Below, piece after piece: positions 11,445-24,900 of a DNA stretch of 64,000 bases. The notes under the pieces are model-generated. The model worked only from the letters and a program-made list of their open reading frames with translations, made no database searches and had not been told where the DNA came from. This DNA comes from Triplophysa rosa (taxonomy: Eukaryota; Chordata; Actinopteri; Cypriniformes; Nemacheilidae), in assembly GCF_024868665.1 (NCBI RefSeq), contig NC_079910.1:10719736-10783735 (forward strand). The letters run 5' to 3'. Position numbers and translations under genes: made by a program. Positions within the stretch are counted from its first letter, which is position 1, and every line of letters starts with the position of its first letter.

Positions 11445-12951
11445 ATGTTGGAAGGACTTGTTGCCTGGGTGCTCAACACATATCTTGGCAAATATGTCAG
11501 CAACCTTAACACTGACCAGCTCTCCATTGCACTTCTTAAAGGTATTTGAATGCATTTATAATTTGCCATGTAAAATTCTGGTGCTAATGGTCCTAAGCAG
11601 AGGTTACAGTTCTGTTTGCCCATTTTTTTGATCCAGGTGCAGTCGAGTTGGAGAACCTTCCACTACGAAAAGATGCTCTCAGAGGATTTGATCTGCCCTT
11701 TGAAGTCAAAGCAGGTTTGTTTCAATGAAGATGTGTAAGCATTCTGACGTATTCCCAAGGTTTGACATGATCAAACAAGTGTGCTTGTTTTGTTTCCTGG
11801 GTTGTTACGACACCTCATGTAGATGCAGCATCATCCAAAAGCAAAAGATTTTGGTAACTGGTGCTGTTATAGATTTGTACCACCTGATTCATTTATTCTG
11901 CAACCAAAAGTGGTTGCCAAGATCATATAGTATTTAACATGACAGCCAGCCACCATGAATATAGATCATCCTAATGTAGAATAAATAGCTTAATTTATAA
12001 AACCAAATGTGGATTACAGTACGATGTAGTAATTCTACCCAAAAGCTAGGTATTTGAATCTCTGTTGTGATCTTACATCTTTTGTTAAGGAAACTCTTTC
12101 ACTGTAAACAATTATTTGTTGATTTGTTGAATCAACAATACAACAAATAATTCTTTACAGTGCATTCACTGCTCAAGTCCAAACAGGATGATCTAGATAT
12201 GCAGTAACATGATGGTACTTAAAACATGCATATTTTGTGGCTGCTTCTATCTTTGTTCTGTTACCCAGCCGTTGTATGTCAAAGATTTTATCACATCCAC
12301 TCAGACATGAAAATATTCCTCTATGTTATTTATAACTTAAATATTACTTGTAAAATATTTTACAGGTGTCATTGGGAAGATCACCCTTCAGATCCCCTTT
12401 TACCGACCACACAGTGACCCATGGGTCATCTGCATGTCCCAGCTGAACCTGATAATCGGCCCAACCCCCCCACAGGAATATGATGAGGTGAGAGAAAGAG
12501 AAGCTGAGAGAGAGCAGAAGAAACAGCTGCTAAAGGCTCTAGAGGACAAGTGGAAGGTATGGAAAAAAGTTATTTGTCAGAATCACCCGTGGTTAAGTCA
12601 AAGCTCTTTTTTAATGAACCTGTCAATGAAAAATGGCCCATTTGCAAATTAAATATTCTAAATAAGATACATTGCTGCTTTGTCTTTTATCTTGCGATTA
12701 CTATATAATTCATATATTTATATGTTTTATATATAAAACCATTTTCTCATTTTGTCGTGTTTCCACTTTTGTAATTTATTTTATTCTTTCTAGTAATTCA
12801 AGCTGCAGTTTATGTATTAAAGACTACACATTAAATGATTTATTTTAATAATTTGTATATATTTCATCAGAGTGAATGTGAACAGAAGGGAGAATCTTAT
12901 TGGTACTCTGTCACTGCCTCTGTTGTCACCAGAATCGTTGAAAATATTGAG
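11445..12951 (+). CDS. vps13d: vps13d exons 2-5: chorein N-terminus
   Basis: Coding parts are 11445-11541, 11637-11714, 12366-12556 and 12871-12951; exon 2 begins at 11343 with UTR. They encode the N-terminal chorein cap, including [20 protein letters not shown] and [19 protein letters not shown]. This cap inserts lipid into the groove and faces the ER. The DPW motif and the basic-acidic helix with [10 protein letters not shown] are conserved with mammals as I recall them. The start codon has A at -3 and is the only ATG that yields the family N-terminus. Confidence 0.93.
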
Positions 12952-15900
12952 GTAACTCACTATTTTCACATTTACCTCTGTTTGTTTGTAATCTGCTAGT
13001 ATTATTTTAAATTCTGAAATAAAATTCACTCTATGTATACAAACAGCTGAAGATTCAAGGTGTTCACTTACGATTCGAGGATGATTTATCCGATCCTAAC
13101 AAACCTTACGCTTTTGGAGTTTGTATCAAGAATGTATCTGCACAGAACTGCACCAAAGAACCAGTAAGTTGTCTGATTAGTTTAATTCAGTGGGAATCTT
13201 TCAGAATTGTCTTTGTTTACATATTGACGGGGAATCTCTTCACTCACAGGCTCAGAAGCTTATGCGGCAAAAAGAGCTGGAAATCAGTGAATTTAGTGTC
13301 TACTGGGACACAGAGTGCAGTATGTATGGGAACCTTTCCTCAGCAGAAGTACAGGTATGTTTTTGAAAATGTCAGGCCATTCAATAGAACAATGGCTCTG
13401 TTATCTATACTGAGAGTGTTCCACCAAACACCTGTCTGTTACAGGAGCAGATGAATAAATGTATGCAGAGCCGAGAGCATCAGTATATATTTGAGCCAGT
13501 TTGTGCCTCTGTTTTGGTGAGGAGGAACGGCTCTAAAGAGCCGTTACGAAGTCGTCAGACGCCACGCATTGAAGGCCAAGTGCAGCTGGAACCTCTCTCT
13601 CTTCGCTTGTCACAGGTACTGTGTGAAAATACTGTATGGATCATGTATAACAAATGTTATTTTTAATAGAAAGCCATTCTGGTGCTCAGTGGCATGACAG
13701 AATTTTGAGTCACAGCTGGGTGCTGCTGATGTACGCACATTCAGTGAAACAATGTTTTTGAATTTTATAGAAAGAATAATTGTATCTACTGCATGTCACA
13801 GTTCAGTTCCATTTCATTGCAGGTTCAGTATCAGCAGATCATGGCATTCCTTAAAGAGCTGGACCGTAGAGAAAGGGAAATTATTTTCCGACAGTGGAGG
13901 CCTAAACTTCCCATCTCTGGAAAGTATGAGACTTTTTCCTGCACCTCTATTGAAAACAAGCTAAAATATTTCCACAATAAACCCTTTCATGTTGATCAAA
14001 ATCGGTCTTTTGTTTCACAATAGCATTGTTTAATTACATAATGTCTCCTTCTGTGCTGAAGCTGTCGACAGTGGTGGATGTTTGCCATTAATGCCAACCT
14101 GAATGAGATCAGGGACCAGCGCAGACGGGGGAGCTGGGATTTTGCTTTGCACAGGGCACGTGATGCCAATCTCTACACTAATTTATATGTCCAGAGGCTT
14201 AAGGGAGTTACTTTGAGTTCACAGGAGGAGGTAAGAATTATGGACTTACAGGACTGAAGAGTATTCAGAGGTGCGATGCTAAATTCTGAGTGCACACTAT
14301 GTTTGCTTGAGCGATTGCGAGTTATAAATATTGCGAAATCTTTTGATTTAAAATCTGCATTTGTCACGTGAACAGAATGAGTTGGAGAGGATTGAAGATG
14401 AACAGACACTGGAGGAGTTGCAGATTCTCAGGGAAACGGTTTATGTATCCTTCCGCAAGCAGGAAGAAATTGCAGAGGTGAGAAGCTTGGATGACTTACA
14501 TTATTTTCCAAGTGGTGTTATGTTTTGTTTAAAGTCTTTAAGAATGTTACGGCTAACTTTTAATATTGCACTGTCTAGTACTGAAGAAATAGACAGAACA
14601 TACATTATATATCATAAGCTGTTCAAATCATGTACTTTAAATATCTTTGATATTCATTCAGAGTGTTCGAGAACCTATCAACGAGCCCCCGGCTACCACT
14701 ACCCCAGGATCCATCCCTAAAAGTGGGAGTTCTGGGATGATCCAGTACCTGCAGTCCTGGTTTCCGGGTTGGGGTGGTTGGTATGGGGGTGCTGAAAGAG
14801 GACCAGATGGACAGCCAGTTCCAGAAGACCTTTTACCAGGAACTGAACAGTGGGAAATTCTAGGTGAGCTTTTCTTTTTACGGTCAAATGAAATGTTATG
14901 GTAATGCTATACTTATGTGGTATACCGTATTTAAGGACACTGTTTTCTCCTAAAAAAACTCAATATATTTCTTGATTTATCTAATGGCATGTAATACAGG
15001 ATGCTAAAATGTTAAATACAACTGTCCTCATAACAGCTGAGACAGATGATCTCTTCGATCCTTTGGAGGATTCGCAAACACTGAATACCTTCACAAGAAG
15101 GGATCACGTCTTTGCACGGCTGGACTTTGCTCTAGAGAAGGCATCTGTCACTTTGTACCATCAGAACAAAATGAAACCTCATTTGAGTGAGAGTGGAGTC
15201 ATTCAGCTGGAGTTTTCAGGTGCAGCTTGCTTCTGTTTTGGAAGGATAAAGCTACAGCATATAGCTAATAATAATAGTATATTTCTTATTATTGCTTTAT
15301 AGGTGTGAAGATTGGGATTGAGTCTCTACCTCGCTCAGAGTCCTCTTTACTCTGTGTAAAGCTTGGTGGGCTTTTTCTCCGTGACCTTTTTACCCAGGGT
15401 TCCATCTTTCCTGTCCTTGTTTCACCAAAAACGGTTCGATTCTGACATTCAATTATTTGCTTAATGCTCCAGCAATAATCTGCATGTGCTAAAATCATTT
15501 GTAACATATTAAATGCTTTTCCTTTTACTTTCCCTTTAAGGACAATGTTGTTGTTGTTGTCAGTCAACCGTTAGGTCAGACTAATAGCACAGAAATGAAC
15601 AGTCTGGGTGAGTAATCCCTAACAACATATAAAACCAATGTACATGTGAATATCTCTGATGGTTAAAGAATGCATTTTTTGTACTATTTTAAGCCTCTGA
15701 CGTGGAGCCCTCAGCACCTCCTGTCTTTGAGATGATTTACGAACGCAATCCAATAAGGAGCAAATTTGAGAGGAGACTAGAAGTCAATACCAGCCCTCTC
15801 AATATCATCTATAACCCTCAGGCTATCAAGAAAGTGGCTGAGTTTTTCTACAAAGGAAGAGTCCACACATCAGGTGTGTATTGAGGATGAGGTCCCTTTC

Positions 15901-18900
15901 TTTTTTTTACTTTTTTATTTTAAATTGCTTTTGTGAAACATAAGTGTATGATGGTTTATTTTATGTTATTTAGGGTTCGGATATCAGTCAGAGTTAGAGT
16001 TGAGGGTGGCGGAAGCTGCTAGAAGGCAATACAACAAGCTGAAGATGCAAACCAAAGCAGAAATCAGACAAACTATTGATCAGCTGCTAGTTGGAGAGTT
16101 TATTGTAAGAATGCTCTTTAATTATGATAAATTACAGTCTGGATTAGATGTTCAGCCTTAACGCTGCTGTGATTTGTTTTGTACAGGAGAACAGTAAGCA
16201 CTGGACTATGAAATTGGATATATGTGCTCCCCAAGTCATCTTCCCAGATGATTTTCAGTCTGAAGACCCCATGCTAGTGGTGGTGGACCTTGGACGTATA
16301 CTTCTCACAAATTCTCAAGGTAACTGGTTCTGATCAAGTCGAATTGTCAGCAGTTATCCCTTCGTGCATTCTGTGTTTATTTATTAGGGCTGCTGGTGAC
16401 AATTTGATTCCTGCTCCCACAGAGGAAAATAAAACAAATCCCAAGACCTCTCAGACAGAAGGGGAGAGCGATGAAGAGTTCAAGACGCCATTAGCAACAC
16501 CTCCTGGATCTCCACCACCAGAGCAAGATGTTTATATCAAAGGTCAGGAGAGGCCCTGTGACATCACCAGCCTTAAATCAGCAGAAGGTGCCCAAATCGT
16601 CAACAGGAACTTGTACGAGAAGTACTCGTTATCTTTCAATGACCTCCAGATCATGGTCGGTCACTATAAAGACAACTGGAAGCATCTACAGGAAAGTGAA
16701 GTGGGACCCACTCATGTGGTTGAAAAATTCAATGTGCTATTGGAGCTAGAACAGAGACTGCGATACACATCAGACCCTCAGTTTCCAGGGGCTGTTCTCT
16801 CAGGAACCCTACCAGACCTCAAAGTGCACATCAATCTGGAGAAAATGACCGCTCTTAGAAGCTGCCTGGCCAGACTTAGTAGCTCAGGGGCAGATGGAAG
16901 TGACATGAAAGGAGAAAATCTCAGATCTCCTGACCCTCTAATACTTCGTCACGAGAAGATCTTTCAAAGGGAGGATAGTGATTGGAAACTCCAGGGTTCT
17001 GATAAAAGTCTCACAAAGAGCGTGATGGCGCTTGAGCAACATACCCGAGAAGTACTTGTGGAGTCGAGACTTCTTCTCGCTCAGTTTAATATCAACTACA
17101 TGCAGCTTGGCATTGAAAGCGGCGGGCGGTATATTTCTGTTCTGAAGGTGTTTGGAACAAATGCACATTTTGTAAAGCGGCCTTATGATGCTATGGTTTC
17201 TCTCACAGTCCACGGTCTATATCTTGTTGACACGTTGCAGACATATGGATCAGACTTTGACCTTCTTGTGGCATCTCATAAACACCTAAGTTTCGATGTA
17301 CCAACCGGAAGTCTACGAGAAAGCCAGCCCACATCACCTGTCTCACCAGACGGTAAATCTCCAGAACTGCCAGGCTTACACAGGAACTCCTCAGATATTG
17401 CATTTGACAAAGTATCTCCACGAGGCTCTCCCCTGAGAGACCACGAGGCTCTTATTAAATTGGAATATCAGTTTGTTAGCTCGGACTGCCCCTCAATGAC
17501 CTTGGATAGCTCCCTTCAGGTCACCAGCATGCAAGTCAACAACTTGGATATTATCCTCAACCCTGAAACCATAGTAGAGCTACTGAAATTTCTCCAACAG
17601 TCTTTTCCCAAAGAAGAAACCCCTCCAACACCACAGCTAACACCACTGCCTAATGGAGAAGACCATGAAGAGACCTATCAATCCACATATGACCAAAACA
17701 AAGAGTTAACTGTGGAAATCCACAGGTTGAACTTGTTGCTCTTGCGCACTGTGACAACTGGAACTGTTCTGGGAGGTGAGAAGAAGGGCATGAAAATTGC
17801 TACCGCCAGTATAAACGGAACTAAAGTCAACGTTTCCATGGGAAGCCGATTGGATGTCAATGGCTCTCTAGGATGCATTCAGCTTGTAGACTTGACTCAA
17901 GAAGGTGGCAGAAGTCAGTTTGTGGTCAGTATCGGGAGTCTGGAAGACAGCCTCTCGACAGACGGCGTGGCATTCTTTCCCAGCACTGGTGTGACGCCCT
18001 CTGAAGCTTTGAGTTTCCACTTTTTGGAAAAGTCTCAGGGAGAATGCTTCCTTCAACTCCAAATGGCATCTCTACACTATAACCACTCAGCAAAGTTTTT
18101 GAAGGAACTCAGTTTATCAGCAAATGAAGTCGAAGAAAATTTTCGTTCAATGTTGAAGACTGCAGCTACAAAAGTCTCGACCGTATTGGCAACAAAAACA
18201 GCAGAGTACAGTGGTATGGTGTCTCTTTTTGACACTCCATGCAGAAGACCCAGAAGACAGAGTCAGTCTCACTGGACAATTGACCCTTTTGAGGATGAAG
18301 ATTTCCCTGCCCCTGAAAAGGAACCAGGTCTGGATTCTTTTCTGGTCAAATTGACCCTAGACGTCAGTATAGAATCCCCTGTTGTGTCTATTCCAAGAAA
18401 GCCTGGCCATCCTGAGCTTCTTGTCGGACACTTAGGGAGCATACGGATTCAAAACTTCATTACAGGGCAAGACTTGGAGGGAGAGAAACTGCAAGTTGAA
18501 GTAAAGGATATAAGACTGTATTCAGTCAACACGAGTAAACTGGTTTTAAGAAAAGAAGCACGGCTTAATAGCAGCTCGACCTCTGGACACTCACCTTCTC
18601 ATAGCAGCAATATTAATCCGAATGAGCCACAGTTTACACGCCATGACTTCTTTGAATACTTGAGCCTGGGAAAAGGTCAGTTTTAAGTGTATAAGTTGCT
18701 AATACAGTTTGGGGAATTAAAAAAACATTACTTACAAGGCATGCTTTCTTGTATTTTTCTTTCAGCATTTCATGTTTTGAAAGATGCCACCATCCAGCTG
18801 ACTGTTGAGAAAGTCGCCATTGATGAAAACTCACATTTTAGCTTTTTGTTATGTGAAGAACCTTACCAGAGCACTGGGCTACTGAAAGTTGAAGGCAGAT

Positions 18901-21900
18901 TTGTCAATGCTGTCCAGGTAAAGCTTTATAAAATTCTAGCCCCAAGCATGCCTGGTACTAGGCTGGCTCCATTGGGGGGAAATCATATATTCTGGTTGGG
19001 CAGATATATAATCATAGTTCACTACATGCATATTTTTTACATTTTTCTGTGATTAAATTGACAGATCATTCTTTAATAGATAAATTAAACACTTCTTTTT
19101 TTGTATTTTAATTATCTGAATTGTCAGCTGGATATTTTTAAAGGGGCCCAAGAAAAATCTGGGGGGGCAGTGCTAGACTCGGCCCTAGCCACAACTGGTA
19201 TACATAAAAAAGTATTTCAGTTTTTGACTTTAAAACTATTTTTTTCCTCAGGTGTGTCTATGCAAGCCTGTGTATGAACAAGTTCTTCAAACCCTCGACA
19301 ATCTTTCCTTCATCGAGGATCAGCGAGTAACGCCCAGTCAGCCACCCACACCTCCGCCTCCCACACCCTCCTCAACTAAACCACACCGCTTCCCTGATCT
19401 ACAGGGAGGGCTGTTTGCCCGCGACCCCCCTCATGGTGGCCTCTCATACTCCTCATTGTCGTCCTGTCTTTCAGCATCACTTCCACTGCAGAGCGACATC
19501 CCCCCTCTCCAGCCTCCCTCCTTTACCCAAGTGAGAGCCATCTTCAGGGTCTCTGAGCTGCAAGTGCAGTTGTGTGGAGACCTCAGTCAGGGCTCTCAAG
19601 GCCTGGTCACCCTGCGCTTCCAAGACCTGGAGGGAGACTTTACCAAAGATCATCCTCATTCCATGTCTATTCAACTAGCACTTCACTCCTTGTTAATGGA
19701 AGACCTGCTAGAGCCCAACCCAGAATCAAAGTACAAATATCTCATGGTATCCAGAGGTGCTCCAAAACCCTCCACCTTTAGTCCCAAAGAATACCTATCA
19801 CAGTCTTGCCCGACAGCATCCAGTGTTCTATACCCAGAAATGCCTCGTTCTCTTCCGGCACAATTTGAAGAGGCACAGAATGTCTTCCAGTTTTATCAGA
19901 GGCATCCCAGTACGCCTTCCGCATCCAGTCGAAAGAGCAAGAAAGATGCCGAGTGCCCCAGCACCCCTCCACCATCACCGTCCCGACAAACTCCGTCTCC
20001 CCACCCACGGGCAGATTTTGATGACTCTCTGGTACATATCAATATGCTTATGGTTGATAGGCGGCACCCTAAGTTTAAGACGCGATATGGTAGTATCGGT
20101 CGAAGTGTGGACGTGGACTTCAACTGCCTTGATATTCTCATCACACTGCAAACGTGGGTTATGATTCTAGACTTTTTTGGGATTGGCTCAACTGCTAATA
20201 ACCATGCTGTGAAAGTGCCTTCTACCATACCTCAGCCAACACCCGAACACTCGCTGCAAAATAGCACTCTCAATGATCTGGAAGATTTTTATTCGGAGAT
20301 TGAGGAAAAAGTCAATACTAAGATTGATTTAAAGGTACAAATAATGCAAGATGTTAATAAATGTATCAATAAATATATTGATGTAGGTATATGTATTTTA
20401 TACCGTATAAACAGTTTATCTTTCTCCACAGATTCACTCTTTATCACTGGTACTGAGGAAGAAGACCAATGAGCTTGCCAAAGCAAATGTTTCCAAATTA
20501 TTGACACATATAGAAATGATTGGTGTGTATGAGTCTTAATACAATTAGTAAAAAATACAAGAGCGTACAAGATTTGATATATTTCGTGGAATAGACTTTT
20601 TCTTAAAGTTCGTGCTTGCTAATTGTATGTTCTGCGTTTTAATCTTTCAGATGGAGATCTGGCATTGCAAGGAAGTCTGGGAAGTTTGTCTCTTAGTGAT
20701 TTGACCACTCACGGGGATCTATACAGAGAGCGTTTCACAACAAGGGGTGGAGAGGCCCTTGTCTACAACATATACAAGTATTCTTTCTTTTTGGTTGCTT
20801 ACTCACTTTATCAATTTAAGCATTTTTTTAGTTATCATTATCAAGGAACTACATATAGTTGCTTATCGTCACTCTCCTTCTGAAAACTTGTGTCAAAACT
20901 TGCTGTTTTTCAGGAAATGGAAAAAAACACTGTATTTTTTAAAATGATTTAGAGGTCCAGTGTGTATTTTTTTTGGAGGATCTATTGACAGAAATGCAAT
21001 ATAATATACATAACTATGTCTTCAAAGGTGTATAGAGACCTTATGTAATGAACTGTTATGTTTTTATTACTTTTGAATGAGCTATTTCTATCTACATACA
21101 CCGCGGGTCCCCTCACATGGAATTTGCCACCATGTTTCTGTAGTAGCCCTAAACGGAAAAACTGCTCTACAGAGCATGTTTCATAAATGCGTTATCTCCT
21201 TCGGCAAAGAAGTGAAAACGTAACGACATCTTAGCCCTGTGTCGGCCACCGTAGTGCTTCGAAAGGGAGGGATGAGCAGTGGAGTGAGCCGTTGGTTGCA
21301 ATTCGCAACCTCACCGATAGATGCCGCTAAAATTCATCTACTGTATCTTTAACAAGCACTTTTTAATATGTTTTAATGGTTAGATTTTATAACATCTTTT
21401 AATTATAAGTTTACTTGCTGTATATTTTATTAAGTATGAAATAAAACATGAATAAATATTGATCTAAAACTCTTATGTACTTTTATGCTAGTTAGCCTAG
21501 CAACACGGTAACGTCAAACTTTATTGTAATTAAATGTGTCTATAGTACACTTTACATTATGAACATTATCTGTTAATCGTCCAGTCTGAAGGATTCATGG
21601 TTAGAATGCTGACTGGAACATAGTTTAGCTAAGCAGTTCAGTAAGCGTTGGCACCGCTAGAGTACACATACACATTCTGTAACTGTACACTGCAAGTATT
21701 ATATTATAAGCTTGTTTGTCTGATGTTCGTCCGTGTTTTTAGTTTTGACATTGACTCTGATTTTTCTCTGACTTATCTCTAGGTATGGGGAACCAGACGT
21801 CTGCCTGCAGCGGGAATATGATATGAAGGTGTCTCTTCTGATGGCCTCAGTACAGTATGTTCATACCCAGCGTTTCCAGGCCGAGGTTGTGGCCTTCATC

Positions 21901-24900
21901 CAACACTTCACTCAGCTACAGGATGTCCTCGGCAGGCAGAGAGCAGCAGTCGAGGGTCAGGCAGTAAGTGGGACATTTCAACAGTGTTTGTTTACTGTTA
22001 ACCGTTGGACAGAAATTGTTTATTTAAAATAGCTTATTTGGCCCATTCTTACGTGTGTTTTGAAATAATCAAGCATATGAAAGCAGGTATCCCAGGAAAA
22101 ACAGGTAGCTGCTTGGAGTTTGGGTGATCGGCTCAATCCTTCCCTGCAGAGATGAGATAGAGTTACACAAGAAGTTGTCAACTCCCATTTCTTGGAGACA
22201 CTGGTGATGAGAGTGGACACTGAGCTCTCTGTTCTGCTTCTAATTCCACTCTCACATGTGGACACATACAGTCCAGAGATCAGCAGTTATCTAACAGGAC
22301 ACATACATTCTCAGTCACATATTGTGATTAAACAGCTTCTGTTGGTACTCATGTTGCAAAGGAAACATTTAGCAAATGAGACCACATGAAATAAGATCAT
22401 CGTATGAAAGCAAACCGTTAGGGAGAGAGATGATGATAAAATTTGGATTCAAACTCGTGCACACATGATTGTTGTTATATTGCGGTTCTCTGGTTTGTCT
22501 ACACATCACAAACAGAAAAATAAGAGGCTGTTTGTTATATGGTACATAGAAGTCTATACTAATACTTTAATGTACATCTGTCTCTGTGTGATCTGTAATT
22601 TATTCATAAGCAATCATGACACTATTGACCTTTAAAGTTGATTGTTTTAATTCACTTTCTACCATACAGGTGTGTGAGCGCCCACAGCGAGCTGCTCGTG
22701 TACTGCTGGACATCGAGGCAGGTGCTCCTGTCCTCTTGATCCCTGAAAGCTCCCGCTCCAACCGCCTCATAGTGGCCAACCTGGGCCAACTCAAAGTGCG
22801 TAACGGCTTCCTGCCTGCTGGCACCCATGGCACCTTCTCTCTCAGAGATAAGGTAGAGAAACTTACCATGGCACATACCTTTTTTCCCTCTCTGGTGAGT
22901 CTTGTCATCCCCATATACACACTGTGATGTCTTTTCATTGTGTGTTTATGTCATTTAACCCCAGTGTGGTTTCCCACAGTCTGTGTAAAAATCAAACTTG
23001 CATTCACATTCTCAGTTTATAAACGTTTAACAGTTAACACTGATTATGTCATTTGTTGGTGAAGAATTTGATTTTGCATGCTAATTCATACAAGGATCCT
23101 TCACATTATAAGGTATCAGGGCATGCTTAACTGAAGTGTGTGTTTATTGTGAGATGGAATATGATGGTGTGTTTTGACCTCATCATTTTTAACTGTTTTC
23201 ATACTTGATACTGACCGGTTGACAAGTTCTATTCATGGTTCTATTTTGAAATGCAGTGAAATTTAAAGGGACAGTTCTCCCCATGATTACATTTCTTTCG
23301 TTTTTTGCTTACCCTCATATCATTCCAGTCAGTTAGAAATTATTGTTTCCATTAAAGACAAAAGAGCTTTTGAAGAATTGTAACATCAGATCGTGTAGAT
23401 CTTTTTTTTGGGTGGCTTATATGTGGCTTGTATGTGAAGATTGTTTAAAAACTTTGTGCTTGAGGAAGCATCATTGGAAATATTAGTTTTGGGCAGCATG
23501 AGGGTCAGTAAAATGTTTTGGTATGCTATCTGACTGACATGCGGTGGAATTGATGTCATGCATGATTGAGATCTGCTGTCAGTAGTGAACACACTGAGCT
23601 ATTCTCATACTGTCTTTTTTCTTATTTCTGATTCAAAATTCTGTAAATTGTGTACTGTGAATTTAAATGTTGTGTAAATTTAACTTTCTGTAAACTTTGT
23701 GATTTAACACTTATTGTATCATGTTTATTTACTTGCTTACTGTAGCTTATTGCATTGGTAGCAAAATGACGGCTTTCATTGGTTGAATGTTAACACTGTG
23801 ATCGTTCCCAAAGGATCGCGTAAAGGATGCCCAGTTCGCCTCTGAAAAACCATCTGAAAAAAGCAAAGCTTCAAACTCAAGTAAATCTTCTGGATTTACC
23901 CTTGGCAGACCCCAGCCTGGCCTCGGAAGCATCCCTGAAGCAGATGTACTATCAAGTCCAGGTCAGCACTCAGAACCTGAAATACATTTTATTGATTGCA
24001 AATCCAGACGATGCATTTTTGTTCTTAGTATCCTTAATTCTTTTAATTCTGTAATTGATGCCGATGTCATTGTGTTACAGAAGACCACGTGTGTTTGCTG
24101 GACTGTATATCTCTGGACCTGCAGGAGATGGACATATTTGCAGCAGAGCGGTTGCCTTGTGAGCCTTGGGACAGTGTTGGGAAACATCTGGATACAGACT
24201 TGGTCTTCCCATCTTATTCGGTGCGCAGAAGCGGTTCGAGTCTGCTGAAGGAGCGCTGCCATCTGAAGCTGAAAGTAGAGCGTAACCTTGATAAGTCAGT
24301 CACATGTTTCTCTGATTTGGCTCAAGCTAATCTTCAGAGTATAATAAAGTAGTTTAATTCGTCTTTATTTTGTCGTGTTTTTGATTTCCGTCCTGTCTCA
24401 GGGAATTGAGTCATGCTGTCCCAGACATGACCATCCATGGTAGCCTGTCTTCTGTCCACTGCTCCCTGGACCTGGAGAGGTACCAGCTGATCCGCGGCCT
24501 CCTGGAGCACAACCTGGGAGAGCCTGTGGAGGAGTTTCTGAGGCCTTACAATCTACAGGACCCTAGCAATTATGTAAGCATACAGTATAACTGTAGCTTT
24601 GCTCAAACAGTCTGTTTATGTATTGGACACAATTATGTTGTACCATCTTTTCTACTTCATATAAATTATGAAGAAAGGTCTTCTTAATGGTAAAGTCATT
24701 TCTGAATACCCTGGACCACAAAACCAGTCTTAAGTAGCATGGGAAAAATTGTGGCAATAGCCAACAAAACATTGTATGGGTCAAAATAATGTATTCTTCT
24801 TTTATGCTAAAAATCATTAGGATATTAAGTAAAGATTAATTTTGTAAATTAAAAACTTAATTTTTGATATTAATACATTTTGATTTTTGTGCAACCTCAA

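Noticed and set aside
16290..16422. Upstream extension of the long vps13d exon 19 frame
   Set aside because: Using the AG at 16387 breaks phase with exon 18; the CAG at 16422 keeps phase and gives the conserved junction.
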